51,575 nt of DNA from Oscillospiraceae bacterium. GTDB lineage: Bacteria > Bacillota > Clostridia > Oscillospirales > Ruminococcaceae. Positions 33,828 to 42,329 of this stretch are shown here, in pieces. Numbering within the stretch: position 1 is the stretch's first letter; each line of letters begins with the position of its first letter. The stretch is from NCBI GenBank assembly GCA_900768245.1, contig CAAGCE010000130.1:1-51575 (forward strand). The letters are read 5' to 3'. Made by a program: the position numbers and the translations under genes. The notes below the pieces were generated by a model, which ran no database searches, was not told where the DNA came from, and was given only the letters and a program-made list of their open reading frames with translations.

Positions 33828-35351
33828 ATGGGAATTTTAGCTTGCGCACCTGTCTTTTCCGACCATATGGTTTTACAGAGAGGCAAAAATATAAATGTAT
33901 GGGGCATCGCTTATGACGGCTGGGAGGTAACTGTCAGCATCAACGGTGTTTCCGCTAAGGCTGTTACAAAAAATCACAAATGGGAAGCTGTTCTTCCTCC
34001 TATGAAAGAGGGCGGTCCTTACGAAATGACCGTTTCTTCAAACGGTGAAACTGTCACATTCTCCGATGTTATGCTTGGTGAAGTATGGCTTGCGGGCGGC
34101 CAGTCAAATATGGAGCTGGAGCTCCACTCTTCTCTTAACGGTGAGGAAGTTATCAAAAATATCCATGATGTGAATGTCCGCTTTTACTATACAAAAAAGA
34201 ATGCTTACATAGATGAATTTTTCTATGCCGATGAACGCAACAGCGGCTGGGCTGCTGCTTCTCCCGAAACAACTTGGGCATGGTCAGCTGTCGGATATTA
34301 TTTTGCCAAGAAGCTTTCCGAGGATCTGGGAGTTACTGTCGGCGTTATCGGCTGCAACTGGGGCGGCACTTCCGCTTCCGCATGGATCTCTCGCAAAATG
34401 CTCGAAACAGACACCGACACAAAGTCTTATGTTGATGAATACGACAAGGCTATGGATGGCAAGACCTTTGAAAGCTACTGTGCTGAACTTGAGGACTACA
34501 ACAACTGGTACAATGAATGGCAGCCGAAAATAAATGAATTCTATGCTGAAAATCCAAACGGTTTATGGGAAGATGCACTTGCCTTTGCAGGTCCTTGCAG
34601 ATACCCTGAGCCACTCGGTCCCAAGTCACCGTTCCGTGCAGGCGGCGTTTATGAAACTATGCTGAAGCGTGTTATGCCCTACACTCTTGCAGGCTTTATC
34701 TACTATCAGGGCGAAAGCGACGACCACAAGCCGAATATGTACTACAAGCTTTTCAAAATGCTTATTGAGCAATGGAGAAGCGACTGGAAGGACGACACTC
34801 TCCCGTTTATGTTCGTTCAGCTCCCTATGCACATCAACCGTGGTGAAGAGGACAGAAAAAACTGGTGTCTTATCCGTGAGGCACAGATGAGGGTTCATCA
34901 GACAGTGAAAAACACGGGTATTGCTGTAATACTCGACTGCGGCGAATACGGCAACATTCACCCTGTTGACAAGCAGCCTGTGGGCGAACGTCTTGAACTT
35001 CAGTCTCTTTATCACGTTTATCACAAGATCGACGCCAATAAGGCTTACGGTGCGATATACCGTTCCTGCGAGTATTATGAGGACGGAATACTTCTTTCCT
35101 TTGACCATTCCGAGGACGGCTTTGAAATGCGGGACGCAAAGGACAAGGGCTTTGAGATCGCAGGTGCGGACAAGAAATACTGCCCTGCCGCAGCTCAGCT
35201 CAAAGGCGATAAGATATTCGTATCATCTCACGAGGTCAGCGACCCTAAGTATGTCCGCTACAACTGGGTAAACTACGGTGAGGTAACTATTTTCTCAAAG
35301 AACGGCATACCTCTTGCGCCGTTCAGGACTGACCGCAGCGACCTTGACTAA
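33828..35351 (+). CDS. Sialate O-acetylesterase-type SGNH carbohydrate esterase
   Basis: A 507-residue esterase of the PF03629 type that removes acetyl groups from sugars. A beta-rich N-terminal domain (residues 1-90) precedes the SGNH core: block I Ser in WLAGGQSNMELEL, GVIGCNWGGTSASAWI, FIYYQGESDDHKPNMYYKLFKMLIEQWR and the catalytic His in EYGNIHPVDKQPVGERL. A C-terminal beta domain ends the protein. There is no signal peptide, so it probably deacetylates imported hemicellulose or glycan oligosaccharides. The start at 33828 follows GGAGGT; the frame runs further upstream through repeat DNA without a ribosome site. metF starts 20 bp downstream. Confidence 0.88.
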   Translation: MGILACAPVFSDHMVLQRGKNINVWGIAYDGWEVTVSINGVSAKAVTKNHKWEAVLPPMKEGGPYEMTVSSNGETVTFSDVMLGEVWLAGGQSNMELELHSSLNGEEVIKNIHDVNVRFYYTKKNAYIDEFFYADERNSGWAAASPETTWAWSAVGYYFAKKLSEDLGVTVGVIGCNWGGTSASAWISRKMLETDTDTKSYVDEYDKAMDGKTFESYCAELEDYNNWYNEWQPKINEFYAENPNGLWEDALAFAGPCRYPEPLGPKSPFRAGGVYETMLKRVMPYTLAGFIYYQGESDDHKPNMYYKLFKMLIEQWRSDWKDDTLPFMFVQLPMHINRGEEDRKNWCLIREAQMRVHQTVKNTGIAVILDCGEYGNIHPVDKQPVGERLELQSLYHVYHKIDANKAYGAIYRSCEYYEDGILLSFDHSEDGFEMRDAKDKGFEIAGADKKYCPAAAQLKGDKIFVSSHEVSDPKYVRYNWVNYGEVTIFSKNGIPLAPFRTDRSDLD

Positions 35352-35371
35352 CTGAAAGGATAAATCATTAA

Positions 35372-36232
35372 ATGAAAATATCATCACTTTTCGGAAAGGG
35401 AAAGACTGTTCTTTCCTTTGAAGTTTTCCCGCCTAAGAAAACAAGTCCCGTTGAAACTATTTATGACACACTGGGACAGCTCAAAGACCTTTCCCCCGAC
35501 TTTATCAGCGTTACATACGGTGCAGGCGGAAATGCAGCAAATACCGTTACCTGTGACATTGCCTCATATATCGCAAACACGCTGAATATCCCGTCTGTGG
35601 CACATCTTACCTGTGTTTACAGCACTAAGGAAACTGTTCTGAAGCAGCTGGAAATGTTCAAAGAAAAAGGTGTGGAAAACATACTTGCGCTCCGTGGTGA
35701 CGTTAATCCCGAGATACCCCGTCTGCACGATTTTGAATACGCAAGCGACCTTACCGCATTTATCAAGGCTAACGGTGATTTTCACGTTTCGGGTGCCTGC
35801 TATCCCGAAGGACACCTTGAAGCACCAAGCATTGTTGAGGACATACGCAATCTCAGGCACAAGACAGACGCAGGTGCGGAACATCTTATGAGCCAGCTTT
35901 TCTTTGACAACAGCGCATTCTATAATTTCCGTGAGAAAGCACTTATTGCAGGCATAAACGTTCCTATTGAAGCAGGTATTATGCCTGTCGTAAATAAGAA
36001 GCAGATAGAGCGTATGGTTTCAATGTGCGGTGCAAGTCTTCCTGCGAAATTTTCAAAGGTAATGCAGAAATATGAAAACAATCCCGAGGCTCTCCGTGAT
36101 GCAGGTATCGCATATGCTGTTGACCAGATAGTTGACCTTATCTCAAACGGTGTTGACGGCATACATCTTTACACTATGAACAATCCTTACGTTGCAAGAA
36201 AGATAAGCGAGAGCATTAAAAATCTGCTTTGA
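35372..36232 (+). CDS. metF: 5,10-methylenetetrahydrofolate reductase
   Basis: A 286-residue flavin-dependent reductase producing 5-methyltetrahydrofolate for methionine synthesis. Signatures: LSFEVFPPKKTS at the N-terminus, the FISVTYGAGG strand, HLTCVYSTKE, ILALRGD, FHVSGACYPEGH, LMSQLFFDN and EAGIMPV, in family order over a TIM barrel. Length is normal for the short bacterial form without a regulatory domain. It follows the esterase gene by 20 bp and is probably cotranscribed, though the functions are unrelated. Terminator just downstream. Confidence 0.96.
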   Translation: MKISSLFGKGKTVLSFEVFPPKKTSPVETIYDTLGQLKDLSPDFISVTYGAGGNAANTVTCDIASYIANTLNIPSVAHLTCVYSTKETVLKQLEMFKEKGVENILALRGDVNPEIPRLHDFEYASDLTAFIKANGDFHVSGACYPEGHLEAPSIVEDIRNLRHKTDAGAEHLMSQLFFDNSAFYNFREKALIAGINVPIEAGIMPVVNKKQIERMVSMCGASLPAKFSKVMQKYENNPEALRDAGIAYAVDQIVDLISNGVDGIHLYTMNNPYVARKISESIKNLL

Positions 36233-36254
36233 TATTTTTTATGATATAACGATG

Positions 36255-36293
36255 ATGCGGCAATGCGTTTGACTTTGCCGCATTTTATTTTTA
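36255..36293 (+). terminator. Rho-independent terminator of metF
   Basis: ATGCGGCAA and TTGCCGCAT form a 9-bp stem with an 11-base loop, followed by TTTATTTTTAT. Confidence 0.88.
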
Positions 36294-36334
36294 TCAGCAA
36301 TATCCGTTAAAAAGCGGATCTTATGGCTATACTA

Positions 36335-36363
36335 TTGACATCTGACTATCTAACTGTTATAAT
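36335..36363 (+). promoter_or_regulatory. Sigma-A promoter of the AlbA_2 regulator gene
   Basis: TTGACA (36335-36340), 17-base spacer, TATAAT (36358-36363): an exact consensus promoter. It is fully enclosed by repeated operator half-sites. Confidence 0.92.
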
Positions 36364-36384
36364 ATTGTTAGATAGCCGTTAGAT
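36340..36384. promoter_or_regulatory. Symmetric four-half-site operator over the AlbA_2 promoter
   Basis: Half-sites ATCTGAC (36340) and ATCTAAC (36348), then GTTAGAT (36367) and GTTAGAT (36378). The inner pair extends to a perfect 9-bp palindrome CTATCTAAC / GTTAGATAG around the -10 box. Such a site over a consensus promoter points to tight repression, probably by the encoded winged-helix protein itself. Confidence 0.75.
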
Positions 36385-36405
36385 GTAAGATAGGAGGAAT
36401 GCGGA

Positions 36406-37698
36406 ATGATAGAAAATGCTTCAACTGAATTCAAGCGTGAATATATTGATGATATTAAGAAAACTATAATCGCATTTGCCAACTGCGGCGGCGGAACTCT
36501 TTATATAGGCATAGAGGACGATGGAACAGTATGCGGCATTAATGATGTTGATGACTGCCAGCTTCGTGTTACAGGCTCGATACGAGATTCAATAAAGCCT
36601 GATGTTTCTATGTTTACAAGGGTCAGCGTTGACGTGCTTGACGACAAACAGGTCGTAAAAGTTGAAGTACAGCACGGCACAGGCTATCCATACTATCTCG
36701 GTTCAAAAGGACTGCGTCCTGAGGGTGTTTTTGTTCGCAGAGGTGCAAGCACGGTACCCGCTTCTGAAGCAGAAATACTCAAAATGATAAGGGAAGCTGC
36801 CGGTGACAATTATGAAACGGAACGCTCTCTCGACCAACAGCTTACATTTGAATATGCAGAAAAATATTTCAGGGACAGGAATGTAGCTTTCGGCGAGGCT
36901 CAAAAACGCTCATTGGGCATAATTTCAGAGGACGGCACTTTTTCAAATTTAGGCTTGCTTTTATCAGACCAATGCATTCACACCATTAAATTTGCAGCTT
37001 TTGAAGGTTCAAACAGAACTGTTTTCAAGGACAGGAAAGAATTCGGCGGTTCATTATTCAAGCAGATAGAAGATGCATACAGCACAATTCAGATGTTTAA
37101 CCATGTTCAGTCGGAATACAACGGACTTGACCGCATAGACCATTATGACTATCATTTTGAAGCTGTCCGTGAAGCTTTGCTCAATGCAGCGGTTCATCGT
37201 GAATACAGCTTTTCGGCAAGCACATTGATAAGCATTTATGATGACAGACTTGAAATAATAACCGTTGGAGGACTTGTCAAGGGCATTACAAAAAATGATA
37301 TTATGCTCGGTGTTTCTATTCTCAGGAACCGCAGCCTTGCAAATATTTTTTATCGTCTGCATTTAATTGAAGCTTATGGAACAGGATTGCCCAAGATAAA
37401 AGAATGCTATGCCGATTCGGCTGCCGAACCTTCGATCGAGGTTTCAGACAACGCATTTAAGATCGTACTTCCCAACCTTAATTTTTACGGCAGCAGCAAA
37501 AACAATGCCGAAACTCTTTCACCGAGGGAAAAAAGCATATTAAAATATCTTGACAGCAATGACAGTATTACAAGACCTGTTGTTCAGAAACTTACAGGCT
37601 GTTCCCAGACTACTGCAATTTCAACGCTTAACAAGCTGGTTCAGAGAGGTATTCTTACAAAGGTCGGAAGTGCGGGAAAAGTCAGATATAAAAAATAG
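36406..37698 (+). CDS. AlbA_2 (Schlafen-type) ATP-binding winged-helix regulator
   Basis: A 430-residue protein of the group often labelled RecG-like or ATP-dependent DNA helicase-related. The AlbA_2 domain is at the N-terminus (STEFKREYIDDIKKTIIAFANCGGGTLYIGIEDDG). A GHKL-type ATP-binding domain follows (about 240-340, REALLNAAVHREYS, IYDDRLEIITVGGL, LRNRSLANIFYRLHLIEAYGTGLPKI). A winged helix-turn-helix closes it (about 370-430, LSPREKSILKYLDSNDSITRPVVQKLTGCSQTTAISTL). It has no helicase motifs, so a transcription or stress role is more likely. The promoter is overlapped by a symmetric operator, which suggests autoregulation. Confidence 0.85.
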   Translation: MIENASTEFKREYIDDIKKTIIAFANCGGGTLYIGIEDDGTVCGINDVDDCQLRVTGSIRDSIKPDVSMFTRVSVDVLDDKQVVKVEVQHGTGYPYYLGSKGLRPEGVFVRRGASTVPASEAEILKMIREAAGDNYETERSLDQQLTFEYAEKYFRDRNVAFGEAQKRSLGIISEDGTFSNLGLLLSDQCIHTIKFAAFEGSNRTVFKDRKEFGGSLFKQIEDAYSTIQMFNHVQSEYNGLDRIDHYDYHFEAVREALLNAAVHREYSFSASTLISIYDDRLEIITVGGLVKGITKNDIMLGVSILRNRSLANIFYRLHLIEAYGTGLPKIKECYADSAAEPSIEVSDNAFKIVLPNLNFYGSSKNNAETLSPREKSILKYLDSNDSITRPVVQKLTGCSQTTAISTLNKLVQRGILTKVGSAGKVRYKK

Positions 37699-37716
37699 TT
37701 TTCAAGCTAAACCACC

Positions 37717-37790
37717 GACCGCGGCGGAAACGTTTCTTACAGATTACAGCAAAGCTTAAACCGCCGCCCCAATAAAAAAATAAAAAGTTA
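37717..37790 (+). repeat. GC-palindrome with A-rich tail, copy A5
   Basis: GACCGCGGCGG, CCGCCGCCCC about 33 bp later, and AATAAAAAAATAAAAAG. It lies between the AlbA_2 gene and its terminator. Confidence 0.8.
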
Positions 37791-37832
37791 CTGCCGCAAA
37801 CTCCCCTAAAGACTGCGGCAGTAACTTTTTTA
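37786..37832. terminator. Bidirectional terminator
   Basis: GTTACTGCCGCA and TGCGGCAGTAAC form a 12-bp stem with a 15-base loop; TTTTTTA follows on the plus strand, TTTTTATTTTTTTA on the minus strand. Confidence 0.9.
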
Positions 37833-38240
37833 TTGATCCTTGATCACTTTTTTTGCCTTGTTGACTATCGACTTATCGTTCTCATAGGTAAGCACCGATG
37901 TTGCGTATCCGACATCTACCCACTTTATCTCGGCGATCTCCTCTTCCTGACGTACATAGTCAAAATTCTTTGCCTTGGCTATAAAGTAAACAACGACTTT
38001 CTGGGTGTCCTTCCGAGGAAAATATGTTACGGTCTCACGGAAGGTTGGATCGATGATAACATCGATACCGGTTTCTTCTTTGATCTCACGCAGGGCGGTC
38101 TCAACTTCCGTTTCGTTTGCTTCGACGTGACCCTTCGGGAACGACCAATGACCGCTGTTGACGTGCTTTATCAACAGTATCTCGATGTTTCCGTGATGCC
38201 TGCGGTAGACTATTGCGCCGCAGGATTTTTCGTGCATCAT
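37830..38240 (-). CDS. Nudix hydrolase (Ap4A hydrolase-like)
   Basis: A 136-residue Nudix pyrophosphohydrolase. The Nudix box is complete: GHVEANETEVETALREIKEETGIDV. The HEKSCGAIVYRR start and HWSFPKGH before the box are typical of bacterial diadenosine tetraphosphate hydrolases, but substrate is not certain. I place the start at the ATG pair 38240/38237, with AAGGAA about 9 bases upstream; a TTG seven codons earlier sits too close to GGAGG. Confidence 0.88.
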   Translation of the reverse strand: MMHEKSCGAIVYRRHHGNIEILLIKHVNSGHWSFPKGHVEANETEVETALREIKEETGIDVIIDPTFRETVTYFPRKDTQKVVVYFIAKAKNFDYVRQEEEIAEIKWVDVGYATSVLTYENDKSIVNKAKKVIKDQ

Positions 38241-38438
38241 CAGCAACCAGTTCCTTTCCAAAGCCTCCGAATTTTTCGGACACTTTTCGATAATAAATTA
38301 GTTTGGTATAATTATAACATATTTTCTTGCATTTGTCTTGTGTTTTTTGAAAAAATTTATAAAAATTAAAAAAATGTTAAAAAATGTGCTTTCTTACTGA
38401 TGTGTCTGAAAAAAGCGGCTGACAGATCAGTTGCGGTA

Positions 38439-41198
38439 TTATTCGACAGCCTTCATTGACGCTGCCATATCAATTTTTGTAAGTCTGAAATGCATAAAAA
38501 GATTTACCGTAAATGCGAAAAAAGCTGTGATAAGTGCGGAATAAACAAAGCAGTGCGCCGTTATATCCGGATTGAACATTACTGCGTCAACTTCACATTC
38601 CATAAGCACATATTTTTCAAAAGCAATACCGAGGACAAGCCCGCAGGCTATTCCGATAAGCGTTGAGATAAGATTTTCACGGTACACATATGCCGATACC
38701 TCTTTATCAAAAAAGCCAAGCACCTTTATTGTCGCAAGCTCTCTCATACGCTCGTTTATGCTTATGCTTACAAGGTTGAAAAGTATCACAAATGCAAGTG
38801 CTCCCGCAAAAACGATTATCAGCACGACTACAAGATTCATACTTCCTATAAGGTCGTTGAACTTCTGCGAACCGTCCCTTGCGTATGATACAGCCTGAAC
38901 TGCAGGATTTTTCAGCAGCTTTGATGAGAACTCCGTATCGCTTATGCCGTTCATATTCACAAGCATAACATTGCTGCCGTTTTCGCCGAATACATCAAGG
39001 CAGGTTTCCTTTGTCATAAAAATATAATGCCCTGTATAGTTTTCGGCAATGCCTGTTATTTTTACGGCTCTTGTGCCGCCGTCAATGTCAATGCTGTCGC
39101 CGACCTTTACATCAAGCAGACGGGAAAGCTTTTCGGTTATTATCGCTCCGTCAGCTGTAATATGAAGCGGTTCTTTTGTTTTGCGGTTTTGGATAACGAT
39201 ATAATCGTTCATTTTTTCCGTGTCCTCGGGAGCGAACACATAACAGTCGTCAGCGTTCTTTTCACCGTTGGACGCTGTTTTTGTTTTCTGATATGCACCC
39301 ATTCCCATAACATTTTCATCGGAAAGAAGTGCGTCAAGGTCGGAAAGGTCGCTGTCATTTGCCTTTTCGTCGATCACAGCTATAACGTCATATTTATATA
39401 TGCCGCCGAACTGCAGGTCAACTATCGATGAGATGGCATACTGAAGTCCGAAGCCTGTCAGAAGAAGTGCTGTACAGCCTGCGATACCTATTACCGTCAT
39501 AAAAAACCTGCTCTTGTAGCGGAAAAGATTTCTGAATGTGACTTTAAAGGTAAAGCTGAGATGCTTCCATATAAAAGGTATACGTTCAAGAAGAACTCTC
39601 TTTCCGTTCTTGGGCGGTTTGGGGCGCATAAGCTGTGCGGGAGTCGAAATAAGCTCCGTTCTTGCGGCAATGCCTGCCGAAAGACCTGTGCAGACAAGTG
39701 ACACGATAAGGCAGCCTGCAAAATATCCCCACAAAAACGGTGTACTGATATAAGGCATAGCATACATTGTCTGATATGCCATAAAAATTATTCTCGGGAT
39801 AAGGGGAAGTCCGATGCAGACACCGACTGTGCTGCCGATAAGGCTTGCTGCCGCAGCGTAAAGGATATACTGTGAAGCTATTGCGGCATTTCCGAAACCG
39901 AGAGCTTTAAGCGTGCCTGTTTCGGTTCGCTGTTCCTCTACCATACGGGTCATTGTGCATACGCAGACAAGTGCCGCAACAAGTATAAAGAACACCGGAA
40001 AAACCTTTGCAACAGCGTCAACACGCTCTGTATCCGAACCGTAATCGGTATAGCCTGGGTTAAGGTCGTCACGGTCAAAAACATACCATTCATTATCAGA
40101 GAGACTTTCATCTATTTCTTTTTCGGCATCGGCGATCTGTGCATAGCCGTCATCTATCTGCTCTTTTGCATCATCAAGCTGTGCCTTGCTTTCCGCAAGC
40201 TGTTTTTCGGACTCGTCAAGCTCGGCATACATTTCGTCGAACTGACCCTTTACCACATCAAGATAGAGAGGGTCAACTGCCGCAAGCTGTGCATCAAGCT
40301 CCGCTCTGCCGTCCTTTACCTTTTGTACACCGTCATTATAGGCTGAAAGTCCGTCGGAATATTCCTTTTCGGCATCGGCAAGCTTTTGGCGTTCCTTGTC
40401 AACGTCCTCCATAAGCTCGCTGCGAAGCTCTTCCGTGCGAATATCGATACGCTCCTCACCAAGCTTTTCAAGGGTGTCTTTAAGCTCAGCCGTGCATTCT
40501 TCATATTCATCTGTGTAAGGGTCAATATCCGAAAAGCCTGCACCCGTAACATAAATATCGGTATAGACCTCATAGCTGAAATTATTTTCGGGGATATAGA
40601 TATAGCTGTTCAGAACACCGTCGCCGACGGTAGTTGAACCTCGTTCAAGTCCGACATATACAGGTGAGCGTATCAGTCCCACAACGGTATATTCCGTATT
40701 GGAAAGAACGTCGGAAATATCCGTATCCGAATCGGGAGATGAGAGGGTTATTTTTTCTCCGAGGGAAAAGCTGCCGCACTTGTATGGCTTGAAATCCGCA
40801 AGACATTCATTGTCATTTTCGGGCAGACGTCCCTCTTCAAGAATAAACCTGTCAAGAGTGTCGTTTTCATTGTAGGAGCAGGCTTTTACGATGATATTTT
40901 CATCAGGTCGGCTTATGAGCAGATCGGCGGAGTAACCCTTTTCAGCCGTTTCAACATTATCAGCCGCAGAAACGGCGGCAAGGTCATCATCATTGAAGCC
41001 GAGAGTTGAATTAAGGTGTATGTCCGCAAGCTTTTCCGCATTGAAATAATCCCACGAGGAAGCCTTCATATACGGAGCGGAAGCCTTCACCCCCGAAAAG
41101 AACGCACAGCCAATGGCAATGATAGTCATAATTGAAATGAAGCGTCCTCTTGTGCGGTGGAGGCTGACAAGAGTATTTTTGATAAGTTTGTTTTTCAT
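38439..41198 (-). CDS. FtsX-family ABC transporter permease with coiled-coil ectodomain
   Basis: A 919-residue membrane protein of the MacB/FtsX superfamily. After helix 1 (about 17-36) comes a large extracellular region. It includes a long Glu/Asp/Lys-rich coiled coil (about 250-360, LADAEKEYSDGLSAYNDGVQKVKDGRAELDAQL). A three-helix FtsX unit (about 395-510), a second first-type helix (about 568-588), another ectodomain and a final three-helix unit (about 785-905) follow. Such exporters use mechanotransmission rather than classical channel transport; substrate unknown. The cognate ATPase gene lies 13 bp upstream. Confidence 0.88.
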   Translation of the reverse strand: MKNKLIKNTLVSLHRTRGRFISIMTIIAIGCAFFSGVKASAPYMKASSWDYFNAEKLADIHLNSTLGFNDDDLAAVSAADNVETAEKGYSADLLISRPDENIIVKACSYNENDTLDRFILEEGRLPENDNECLADFKPYKCGSFSLGEKITLSSPDSDTDISDVLSNTEYTVVGLIRSPVYVGLERGSTTVGDGVLNSYIYIPENNFSYEVYTDIYVTGAGFSDIDPYTDEYEECTAELKDTLEKLGEERIDIRTEELRSELMEDVDKERQKLADAEKEYSDGLSAYNDGVQKVKDGRAELDAQLAAVDPLYLDVVKGQFDEMYAELDESEKQLAESKAQLDDAKEQIDDGYAQIADAEKEIDESLSDNEWYVFDRDDLNPGYTDYGSDTERVDAVAKVFPVFFILVAALVCVCTMTRMVEEQRTETGTLKALGFGNAAIASQYILYAAAASLIGSTVGVCIGLPLIPRIIFMAYQTMYAMPYISTPFLWGYFAGCLIVSLVCTGLSAGIAARTELISTPAQLMRPKPPKNGKRVLLERIPFIWKHLSFTFKVTFRNLFRYKSRFFMTVIGIAGCTALLLTGFGLQYAISSIVDLQFGGIYKYDVIAVIDEKANDSDLSDLDALLSDENVMGMGAYQKTKTASNGEKNADDCYVFAPEDTEKMNDYIVIQNRKTKEPLHITADGAIITEKLSRLLDVKVGDSIDIDGGTRAVKITGIAENYTGHYIFMTKETCLDVFGENGSNVMLVNMNGISDTEFSSKLLKNPAVQAVSYARDGSQKFNDLIGSMNLVVVLIIVFAGALAFVILFNLVSISINERMRELATIKVLGFFDKEVSAYVYRENLISTLIGIACGLVLGIAFEKYVLMECEVDAVMFNPDITAHCFVYSALITAFFAFTVNLFMHFRLTKIDMAASMKAVE

Positions 41199-41211
41199 AG
41201 GAACGCTCCTC

Positions 41212-41913
41212 TTACCATTCTATCTCTTCAACGGGAGCAGGGTCCGGATTGAGAACGATATTTGAGACCTTGCTGTTTTTCATAGTGATAACACGGTCAG
41301 CCATAGGGGTTATCGCCTGATTGTGAGTGATAACGATAACTGTCATACCGTTTTCACGGCAGGTCTTCTGGAGAAGAGCAAGAATAGTTTTGCCGGTGTT
41401 GTAGTCCAGCGCACCGGTCGGCTCGTCACAGAGAAGAAGCTTGGGATTTTTCGCAAGGGCACGGGCAATGGAAACACGCTGCTGCTCGCCGCCCGAAAGC
41501 TGAGCGGGAAAATTGTTCATTCTGCCGCCAAGTCCCACCTGCTCAAGCACCTTTGCAGGGTCGAGAGCGTTTTTGCATATCTGTGCCGCAAGCTCAACAT
41601 TTTCGAGAGCGGTAAGGTTCTGGACGAGGTTATAGAACTGAAAAACGAAGCCTATGTCATAGCGGCGGTAAGCGGTAAGCTGACGCTTGCTGTATTTTGC
41701 AACATTGCTGCCGTCAACGATAATATCACCGCTGTCACAGCGATCCATACCGCCGAGCATATTGAGGACCGTAGTCTTGCCTGCGCCGGAAGCACCGACT
41801 ATAAGAGCGAACTCGCCTTTTTCAATTTCAAACGAAATACCGTCGGAAGCGGTTATAGTGACCTCTCCCATTTTATATGATTTATGAACATCATTCAGTG
41901 TAACGAAACTCAT
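41212..41913 (-). CDS. ABC transporter ATP-binding protein (MacB/LolD type)
   Basis: A 233-residue ATPase that drives the downstream FtsX-type permease. Walker A GASGAGKTT (about residues 40-48), Q-loop FVFQFYNLV, signature LSGGEQQRVSIARAL, Walker B LLLCDEPTGALD and the H-loop VIVITHN are all intact. First gene of a two-gene operon. No two-component system or peptide gene is adjacent, so the inducer cannot be inferred. Confidence 0.95.
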   Translation of the reverse strand: MSFVTLNDVHKSYKMGEVTITASDGISFEIEKGEFALIVGASGAGKTTVLNMLGGMDRCDSGDIIVDGSNVAKYSKRQLTAYRRYDIGFVFQFYNLVQNLTALENVELAAQICKNALDPAKVLEQVGLGGRMNNFPAQLSGGEQQRVSIARALAKNPKLLLCDEPTGALDYNTGKTILALLQKTCRENGMTVIVITHNQAITPMADRVITMKNSKVSNIVLNPDPAPVEEIEW

Positions 41914-42039
41914 ATATCCGACCTGTCCTTTCTTAATTTCAACTATATATATTATATCATTAATGCCGCAGGCTTTGAAGTGGCATTTTAAACAAAATAA
42001 TAAAGAATTACGTCACAGCTGCACATATCCTGCAATTTT

Positions 42040-42104
42040 TATTTTTTTTGGGGGCGGCGGTTTGAAATTTGCTGTAAACCTTGGGATAGTGTTCCGCCGC
42101 GGTC
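42040..42104 (-). repeat. GC-palindrome with A-rich tail, copy A6 (inverted)
   Basis: On the minus strand GACCGCGGCGG, then CCGCCGCCCCC about 32 bp later and a tail AAAAAAAATAAAAAT. It sits in the divergent gap between the ABC operon and the second diguanylate cyclase. Confidence 0.8.
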
Positions 42105-42329
42105 GTTTGTTTTGCTTTAAGCTGTTATAAATGATGTGCGGTCTGACAGACAACTGCAACACAAAACGCAGTTTATATCCATAAAATGTATTTTAAATCC
42201 ATAAAAATCTTCATAAATCAATAATTACTGCACATAAAATATTTGAATTTTATGGCTTTTTATAGCGAAATAAGTGTGATATAATTATAACTGCCACAGT
42301 GATAAGTTTTGAATAAAGAAGGCAGTCCG
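42105..42329. other. Promoter-bearing intergenic segment
   Basis: AT-rich DNA between repeat A6 and the second diguanylate cyclase gene. TATAAT-like sequence occurs near 42280 (GTGATATAATTATAAC). No operator or hairpin stands out. Confidence 0.35.
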
